DNA of 64,000 bases, from assembly GCF_000614585.1 (NCBI RefSeq), contig NZ_BAKX01000007.1, forward strand, positions 29,898 to 93,897, read 5' to 3'. This document shows positions 59,232 to 64,000 of the stretch, one piece after another; the stretch's first letter is position 1; each line of letters opens with the position of its first letter. The notes beneath the pieces are model-generated. The model made no database searches. It was given only the letters and a program-made list of their open reading frames with translations, and was not told the DNA's origin. Source of the DNA: Porphyromonas gingivicanis JCM 15907. Lineage in GTDB: Bacteria; Bacteroidota; Bacteroidia; Bacteroidales; Porphyromonadaceae. The position numbers were made by a program, and so were the translations under genes.

Positions 59232-59438
59232 ATGAAGAAGATTAACAGAGAAAAGATGGGAAAAATAGCCCGCTATATGTGGGTAACTATTACGCTCTTT
59301 TTCGCTCTTGGAGAGCCCGCTGATGAGCGTTATTGGTGGGTACAGATTATCAACGTGCTACATTTTATTCTTGCCCTTGTGGTAAGTGCACATTTCGAAC
59401 CCGAGGGGGAAGAACCCGAGGATTACAGTGATTTCTAA
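59232..59438 (+). CDS. Small phage membrane protein, hypothetical
   Basis: This 68-residue protein has two hydrophobic segments (YMWVTITLFFALG and IINVLHFILALVVSA) and an acidic tail (EGEEPEDYSDF). It has no recognised family. It lies between muA and muB in the early transcript. Small membrane proteins are common at this point in Bacteroidota transposable phages, but a role is not known. Confidence 0.6.
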   Translation: MKKINREKMGKIARYMWVTITLFFALGEPADERYWWVQIINVLHFILALVVSAHFEPEGEEPEDYSDF

Positions 59439-59455
59439 CAAATAAAAATATAGAT

Positions 59456-60316
59456 ATGGATAAACAACTCATAACGGCTCAACTGAGAGCTACGTGGAGC
59501 GAAAAGGTTCGCAGCGCAAAGCAGCAGCTTCGTTAGAGGGAGTAAGCCCTGCTACGATTAGCAAGATACTATCAGGCACAGATCTGGTAGTATCAGCAAC
59601 GAGATGTGGCGCAGTATAGCAGCCAAATCGGGACTAAGAAGGATACTGAGTGGAAGATGGCAGAAACCTCGGCAAGCGAGGACCTACGCTTCTACCTTGA
59701 AGAGGCAAAAAACGAGAGTATTGTATGCGCTGTGGTAGGTGCTGCAGGGTGTGGTAAGAGTCAAACCATACAGCAGTTTGCTAAAAGCAACAAGGGGGTT
59801 CATCTCATCTCCTGTATGGACCATTGGAATAGGCGTGTTTTCGTTGGCAAACTTCTCAAGTCGTTGGGCGTTAGCTATACAAGTACTTCAATTAGTGAAA
59901 TGATGGAAGAAGTGGTAGATGCACTTAATAAGATGGAAGCTCCTATCATCGTATTGGATGAAGCCGATAAGTTAAGCGACCCTTTGCTCTACTTCTTTAT
60001 CACCCTGTACAACGAGTTGGAAGGTCGCTGTGGCATCGTTCTTTGTGCTACTGCTCATCTTGAAAAACGCATCCTACGAGGTGTGCGCTTGGGGAAAAAA
60101 GGGTACGAGGAGATTTTCTCCCGTCTCGGACGCAAGTTTATAGCTCTAAGTCCTATCGACGATGAGGATGTTGCCTTGGTATGTCGTGAAAATGGGGTAA
60201 AGAGTCTGCGAGCGATACAAGAAATCATCTCGGAGTGCGAAGGTGATTTGCGTAGAGTAAAAAGAGCTGTTTGGAAGTTGAAAAAGGAAGAAGCACATGG
60301 CGAAGGCATTCTCTAA
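59456..60316 (+). CDS. MuB-like AAA+ ATPase, N-terminus with several frameshifts
   Basis: MuB binds target DNA and activates MuA. The ATPase part is clear: Walker A in VVGAAGCGKSQTIQQF, Walker B in IIVLDEADKLSDP, and an AAA+ lid at the C-terminus (SECEGDLRRVKRAVWKL). The expected N-terminal helix-turn-helix (ASLEGVSPATISKILSG, then ISNEMWRSIAAKSG) is present but spread over other frames, with about three breaks near 59515, 59590 and 59640. The start at 59456 makes a 287-residue protein if all three missing bases are restored. The gene overlaps the next by 20 bases. Confidence 0.82.
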
Positions 60317-60938
60317 TCACAATGTACTCTCTGCGAAGTTTACCCTTGCCAACTTCGAGGGAGAATGGTTGCGACACCTTGGGCGACCCGCTTTGAACGG
60401 AATTTGGTTCGTCTTTGGAAAGTCGGGCAGTGGTAAGACAACCTACTGCCTACAACTGGCTAAATATCTGACACAATTTGTTAAGCGCATCGGCTATAAC
60501 TCTTTGGAGCAGGGGTTGTCTCCCTCTATGCAGCAGGCGTGGCGCAAAGCTGGTTTGGAGGAGTGTGGACGTCGTATTATGCTTATCGAAAGAGAGTCGC
60601 TCGAGGAGCTGGAAGAGCGTCTCAAGAAGAAGCAATCGCCCGATGTAATATTTATCGACTCGGTGCTCTACTTGGCGAATCCTGCAAGAGAGATTATCGC
60701 CCTTCGACACAAGTTCCCTACAAAGTTATTCATCATACTCGGGCAAGAGCGCAATAGCGATGTGTGGGACGCTAAGCAAATGAAGATAAAGCATGATGCC
60801 GATATAAAAATAAGACTGGTGGGCGGAGTGGCTCGGTGCGAAACCCGATATAGTACTGCAGATGGATATGGAGGGGCGGACTTCGTTGCCTATGAGAAAT
60901 TGAAAGAAAAGTTTAACGCAGAGATAAAGGAGTTTTGA
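60297..60938 (+). CDS. RecA-like P-loop ATPase (RadA/Sak4-like)
   Basis: This is a 213-residue P-loop ATPase. Walker A GKSGSGKTT is at residues 41-49, and the Walker B-like strand is PDVIFIDSVLYL. The rest follows the RecA/RadA core: conserved LGQE after the next strand (KLFIILGQERN) and HDADIKI near the C-terminus. Sak4-type single-strand annealing recombinases and the RadA group have this layout. It may help phage replication or recombination. The gene overlaps muB and sits in the early transcript. Confidence 0.65.
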   Translation: MAKAFSNHNVLSAKFTLANFEGEWLRHLGRPALNGIWFVFGKSGSGKTTYCLQLAKYLTQFVKRIGYNSLEQGLSPSMQQAWRKAGLEECGRRIMLIERESLEELEERLKKKQSPDVIFIDSVLYLANPAREIIALRHKFPTKLFIILGQERNSDVWDAKQMKIKHDADIKIRLVGGVARCETRYSTADGYGGADFVAYEKLKEKFNAEIKEF

Positions 60939-60958
60939 GATGAAAGGAGGAGAAAATT

Positions 60959-61231
60959 ATGAAGATAAGGCTATTAAAAAGAGTTGAAGCTCTTGTGAAT
61001 GAGCTGGCAAGCGTTGATGGTTGGACGATAAGGAACAATGAGGTCGTCGGCGTTAGAGTATCGTACAATAAGGGCTACAAATACCTCGCAGATTTGAGAC
61101 GAGATTTTCTCCTGCACACTGATGGAAAATCAATAGAAAAAAATATAGATGATAGTCTACATCTCGCAGTGCAAGAGTATTGGAAAAAAGAGGGTAGAGG
61201 ATATTGGAGAGAAAAGATGGGAAAAGATTGA
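60959..61231 (+). CDS. Hypothetical phage protein
   Basis: This 90-residue cytosolic protein has alternating helices (LLKRVEALVNELASVDGW) and short strands. No motif is recognised. It starts 20 bases after the RecA-like gene and begins a run of small, closely spaced or overlapping genes. The start codon follows an AAGGAGGAGAAAA stretch that resembles a strong ribosome-binding site. Confidence 0.55.
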   Translation: MKIRLLKRVEALVNELASVDGWTIRNNEVVGVRVSYNKGYKYLADLRRDFLLHTDGKSIEKNIDDSLHLAVQEYWKKEGRGYWREKMGKD

Positions 61232-61259
61232 GTCAATAACTATTAAGACAAATAGAAAT

Positions 61260-61652
61260 ATGAATATGAAAGAAAAGGCGGATATGATTTATTCGCAAAA
61301 TCAAGAGATGATGAAGGAACTCGGAGTATCAAAAGAGGCTTTTAGAGTCTGTTTTGAAAAAGGATACAACTTCGAGCAAGACGAGCGAGAAGCAAAAGGA
61401 GAAATGTCTAAAAATGATAAAGAATCGCCCTATTCTGCGATGTATGATGACTTAGAAGGGACTCACGCAGAGAAGTGCCTTTTTGTAATTTCTCAAGACG
61501 CAAATGGTATGTGTAATTGCTCTTTTCAAGGAAATTTGAAAATTGGGATCAGAGCGATATACGAAAGTTGTATGAGAGAAGAGGATATAAGAAAAATGCT
61601 CACTGTGTCTTTAGCTTTGATTTCTTTTTCTGACGACACCAAAAAATCATGA
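61260..61652 (+). CDS. Hypothetical phage protein
   Basis: This 130-residue protein is highly charged and cytosolic. ATG at 61260 is preferred to an earlier in-frame start, because the upstream part overlaps the preceding gene. It contains one cysteine-rich patch (DANGMCNCSFQG), but no metal-binding set is complete. No family is recognised. Its stop overlaps the start of the next gene (ATGA). Confidence 0.55.
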   Translation: MNMKEKADMIYSQNQEMMKELGVSKEAFRVCFEKGYNFEQDEREAKGEMSKNDKESPYSAMYDDLEGTHAEKCLFVISQDANGMCNCSFQGNLKIGIRAIYESCMREEDIRKMLTVSLALISFSDDTKKS

Positions 61653-61888
61653 CCTGGTCAGAACAACAATCGAATGGTGCAGGAGGATTTTTTATCTGCA
61701 CTGAAGAACTATTAAAAGGGGTAATGTACTACATAGACCTGTCTGAAATAGAAGGAGATAAAGAGTTACTTTTTGTGCGAAAGGGAGTAGCAGTCGAACT
61801 GCTCGGATCGTACGACTCGCTCGAAGAAGCAAAAGAAGCAGCTCAAGAACATTATAGTAAAACAATTAACGTAATCGATGTAATATGA
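61649..61888 (+). CDS. Hypothetical phage protein
   Basis: This 79-residue protein has a short beta strand region (YYIDLSEIEGDKELLFVRKG) and a C-terminal helix (SLEEAKEAAQEHY). It overlaps both neighbours by four bases (ATGA at each end), which supports translation as part of a coupled string. No family is recognised. Confidence 0.55.
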   Translation: MTWSEQQSNGAGGFFICTEELLKGVMYYIDLSEIEGDKELLFVRKGVAVELLGSYDSLEEAKEAAQEHYSKTINVIDVI

Positions 61889-62481
61889 AACTGTTCGGGG
61901 AAAATAAAAAAATAGGAATGAGGAGAGGAAGCAACCCTCTCGTTGATGAATGTAAATACTTTTTTGGTGTCGATTTCTGCAGATATGTAGACAAAAGAGT
62001 GCTCAATACGAAAATTTATGTGCAGGGAAATATCGTATCTGTACTTGAAAAATTGCGAGAGTTGGGATGCTCTTTTGACTTAGAAAACTTCGATTTTACA
62101 TGTGCATTTCTCTATGTAGACTCTGAAGGTATAGTAACAGCTAATAGTAGTATGTTACAATTTCAAGTGCAAGAAAATAGACAGATTTATGTGTCGGATT
62201 TAATGAAATACGAACGAGAGGATTTTATACTACAGTGGGTTAAAATCGGGAACCGTTATCAAGCTGAAATACCTCTCCCATTTTTTCTACGTGCAAAATA
62301 TGTAGTCACCGATGGAATGGATATCACTCTACAGCGAATAGAAGGGAGTTATCCTCGTGAAGGGTATAAAAATATCGGAGATACTTACGTCGATATAGAC
62401 TCGGCAAAGCGAGCAGCGGAAGAAGATTATCTGCATCAGCTCTCTATAAATGGATTAAAACTAAAAAATCATGGAAAATAA
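61885..62481 (+). CDS. Hypothetical phage protein
   Basis: This 198-residue mixed alpha/beta protein has no recognised motif. Its C-terminal 60 residues (DGMDITLQRIEGSYPRE, then YVDIDSAKRAAEEDY) resemble the last part of the small preceding gene in style (short strand, then S-A/E-x-A-A helix), so the two may be distant relatives. It overlaps the previous gene by four bases. Confidence 0.5.
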   Translation: MKLFGENKKIGMRRGSNPLVDECKYFFGVDFCRYVDKRVLNTKIYVQGNIVSVLEKLRELGCSFDLENFDFTCAFLYVDSEGIVTANSSMLQFQVQENRQIYVSDLMKYEREDFILQWVKIGNRYQAEIPLPFFLRAKYVVTDGMDITLQRIEGSYPREGYKNIGDTYVDIDSAKRAAEEDYLHQLSINGLKLKNHGK

Positions 62482-62917
62482 AGTAATGGACAAGATACAG
62501 CGAGACCTCATAAAGAAATACCATGCACTGGCTGGGCAGTTAGGAATGACTAACGAGGATAAGTTGGCTCTACTGTCACAGTTCGGAGTAGAGAGCTCTC
62601 GAGATTTAAGTCAGCATCAACTAATAGACATTTGTGGATCGCTATCTAACGAGATGGATCGACGCTATGGTCGGGAGAGTATGGATGCGCTGCGCAAGCG
62701 ATTGATTAAAGCGATTGGCGATTACTTAAAGGTGGTTGGGAGAGCAAGCAATATTGCAATCATCAAGAGTATTGCTTGTCGAGCTGCGGGAGTAGAAGAG
62801 TTTAATCGCATTCCTCGTGAGCGATTAAGAAGTCTGTATGGGGCTTTTCTTAACAAGAAAAAGGACTATCTGAAAGTTGATAAGATGTGTAATGAATATA
62901 AAGCAAATAGATTATGA
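62471..62917 (+). CDS. GemA/gp16-like phage protein
   Basis: This 148-residue helical protein has the pattern LIKKYHALAGQLGMTNEDKLALLSQFG-VESSRDLS (in pieces) near the N-terminus, like the Mu GemA/gp16 regulator. The C-terminal AAGVEEFNRIPRERLRSLYG is also typical of that family. GemA modulates host gene expression and DNA supercoiling in Mu. The assignment is by motif resemblance. It overlaps the upstream gene by 11 bases and the downstream gene by four. Confidence 0.65.
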   Translation: MENKVMDKIQRDLIKKYHALAGQLGMTNEDKLALLSQFGVESSRDLSQHQLIDICGSLSNEMDRRYGRESMDALRKRLIKAIGDYLKVVGRASNIAIIKSIACRAAGVEEFNRIPRERLRSLYGAFLNKKKDYLKVDKMCNEYKANRL

Positions 62918-63111
62918 TTTGGGGTATAGTAATGATTGTCGTAGGAATCTTTTTCGGAGTTGCTAATGCTTTCTTCTTTTGCTATAATGTGACGCAATGG
63001 GGCTATTGGCGCAGTAGAAAACATGCTGTAATGATTTGGATTGCTCTTGTCGGTATGATCTCCTCAATAGTGTGTATAACATGGGGTATAATAGAATTAT
63101 TAAAAGCATAA
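62914..63111 (+). CDS. Two-helix membrane protein of the prophage
   Basis: This 65-residue protein has two hydrophobic helices (GIVMIVVGIFFGVANAFFF and VMIWIALVGMISSIVCITW) connected by a basic loop (WRSRKHA). No family is recognised. It starts inside the end of the GemA-like gene (ATGA overlap) and ends just before the DUF3164 gene, so it is part of the same string. It could be an early holin-like or membrane-targeting product, but that is only a guess from size. Confidence 0.55.
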   Translation: MIWGIVMIVVGIFFGVANAFFFCYNVTQWGYWRSRKHAVMIWIALVGMISSIVCITWGIIELLKA

Positions 63112-63115
63112 CAAT

Positions 63116-63769
63116 ATGGATAATACAGTAATAATGAGCGCAGAAGAGCGCGCAGAATTTGAAGCCTACAAAAGAGAAAAGGCACTAAGACAGGAAGAAG
63201 AAGCGCAGAAGCAACAACGTGCCGACTACGCCCGACTTGTCGATGAAGAAGTGGCAAGTGCTATTAGTCAACTATTAGAGCTATCAGCACAGATGAAGCT
63301 GGTCAAAAAGACTATCTACGATAACTTTCAAACGATTTTGACGATGAAAAGAGAGATAATGCATTTGACTAAACAAGAGGGGCAGTTTACACACACTTTT
63401 ACCAACTCTGACTCGAGCATGCGTATCAAGCTCGGTAATCGTACCGTAGACGATTATAGAGATACGGTAGAAGACGGTATTGCAATGGTAACAGAGTATC
63501 TGCAGACGCTTGCGAAAGATGAGGATAGTGCAGACCTCGTTGATGCTGTGATGCGATTACTGGCACGCAACAAGAAAGGGGTTTTGCAACCCTCACGGGT
63601 CATCCAACTCCGTCAGCTTGCCGATAAGCGCGGAAATGCTCGATTTAGTGAGGGTGTACGCATTATTGAGGAGAGCTACAAGCCCTATGCCTCAAAAACA
63701 TTTGTTAAAGCAGAGGTTAAGGGAGAAGAGGGCTGGGAAGCTATCCCTCTCAATATAACGGAGTGCTAA
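63116..63769 (+). CDS. DUF3164 family phage protein
   Basis: This 217-residue protein opens with a highly charged coiled-coil-like stretch (EERAEFEAYKREKALRQEEE). A central region (LSAQMKLVKKTIYDNFQTIL, GNRTVDDYRDTVEDG) follows, and the C-terminus is KPYASKTFVKAEVKGEEGWEAIPLNI in pieces. DUF3164 proteins are regular members of the middle region in Mu-like phages. Their function is not known. Confidence 0.8.
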   Translation: MDNTVIMSAEERAEFEAYKREKALRQEEEAQKQQRADYARLVDEEVASAISQLLELSAQMKLVKKTIYDNFQTILTMKREIMHLTKQEGQFTHTFTNSDSSMRIKLGNRTVDDYRDTVEDGIAMVTEYLQTLAKDEDSADLVDAVMRLLARNKKGVLQPSRVIQLRQLADKRGNARFSEGVRIIEESYKPYASKTFVKAEVKGEEGWEAIPLNITEC

Positions 63770-63770
63770 T

Positions 63771-63872
63771 ATGTTCAGAATCTACATTAGATCGCCCAAT
63801 GATTATGAGGGAGAAAGTTTTATGGAAGGGGTGCAGTCGGGAGATTCCATCCCTTTGTGTTTGAAATGTTAG
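63771..63872 (+). CDS. Very small phage frame, doubtful
   Basis: A 33-residue frame (MFRIYIRSPNDYEGESFMEG at its start) begins one base after the DUF3164 stop. Its position supports translation, but its length is short, and a frameshift may have cut a longer protein. No family is recognised. Confidence 0.3.
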   Translation: MFRIYIRSPNDYEGESFMEGVQSGDSIPLCLKC

Positions 63873-63898
63873 AATTATTTTTGCAAAAAGAAAAATCA

Positions 63899-64000
63899 AT
63901 GGAAAATATGAAAAAGATTGTTGTACTACTTTTAGGATTGTTCGGTTGGATGCAGGTAGCCTCTGCACAACTCTTTGATAAAGACACTATGGAGGAGGTC
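63899..64000 (+). CDS. Exported phage protein, partial (runs off the window)
   Basis: Only the N-terminus is visible. It has a basic start (KKIVVLLLGLFGWMQVASAQ), which is a clear signal peptide with cleavage before LFDKDT. ATG at 63899 or 63908 could start it. No family can be named from 31-34 residues. Confidence 0.5.
   Translation, partial: MENMKKIVVLLLGLFGWMQVASAQLFDKDTMEEV

Larger units (their letters stand above)
55216..64000 (+). mobile_element. Early region of a Mu-like transposable prophage (runs off the window)
   Basis: Gene order is repressor (leftward), early regulator, MuA transposase, small membrane protein, MuB ATPase, RecA-like ATPase, a run of small overlapping genes, GemA-like and DUF3164. 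This is the standard early-to-middle order of Mu-like phages and of the transposable phages known in Bacteroides. Late head and tail genes are beyond the right edge. The left boundary (about 55.2-55.35 kb) is an estimate: it is set by the last host repeat and the first phage-like sites. Confidence 0.88.

Overview
The window looks like chromosomal DNA of a Bacteroidota member close to Porphyromonas. The evidence is a Bacteroidota promoter grammar (TTTG, then about 19-20 bases, then TAnnTTTG) in front of many genes, a dipeptidyl peptidase IV very like the Porphyromonas gingivalis enzyme, Bacteroidota LptD, an HU-HIG protein, DUF5686 and DUF6427-like membrane proteins, and the linked groups phoH-purC-ubiE-aroE and mnmG-uvrC-dtd-mazG-deoC. 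The assignment is by eye; no search was run. LAYOUT. 1-10.4 kb: peptidase PepD (cut by the window start), a small membrane protein, an OmpH/Skp-like lipoprotein, a GYF_2/DUF805 protein, rubredoxin, an outer-membrane protein with a decayed neighbouring copy, ComB, a DUF5686 protein and a glycosyltransferase. 10.5-11.2 kb: an HU-like gene with a phased palindrome array in its promoter region. 11.2-19.1 kb: one leftward operon encoding a complete type III-B CRISPR effector (Cmr1, Cas10/Cmr2, Cmr3-Cmr6), headed by a CorA-like membrane protein and a small membrane/coiled-coil protein. No cas1, cas2, cas6 or repeat-spacer array is visible. 19.6-26 kb: DUF1858/DUF2249 and DUF438 redox proteins, tRNA-Met, then aroE, ubiE, purC and phoH. 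27.4-32.9 kb: mnmG, uvrC, dtd, mazG-like and deoC, with two parS-like sites. 33-45 kb: outer-membrane and lipoprotein genes, an NlpC/P60 hydrolase, a prenyl synthase, tRNA-Arg, then a leftward LptD-rhomboid-rhomboid-EEP-DMT group. 45.1-45.65 kb: an intergenic region with DnaA-box-like words, an AT-rich tract and TAG trinucleotide repeats next to a G run. Gene direction switches from leftward to rightward across it, so it is a good oriC candidate. 45.8-54.9 kb: THUMP methyltransferase, DPP IV, purD, a membrane protein and polA, all rightward. About 55.2 kb to the end: the early region of a Mu-like transposable prophage (S24-type repressor, early regulator, MuA, MuB, RecA-like ATPase, small genes, GemA-like, DUF3164), running off the right edge. 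CROSS-CUTTING. (1) At least 16, probably 19, reading-frame breaks, each explained by loss of one base from a short run, lie in genes that include essential ones (polA, purD, mnmG, ubiE). This pattern points to sequencing or assembly error, so I annotate these as single genes with a frameshift. (2) A dispersed intergenic repeat built on the words AAAAGGTAYRATGGTT and AAAAGGGTTAATGGTT recurs at least six times, with a related variant inside the prophage. HOW THE GENES WORK TOGETHER. The Cmr operon is predicted to sense viral RNA, cleave it through Cmr4, and signal through the Cas10 cyclase to the CorA-like membrane effector. The LptD group serves the cell envelope. The centre of the window looks like an origin-proximal chromosomal region, with mnmG and parS-like sites about 16 kb from the putative origin.
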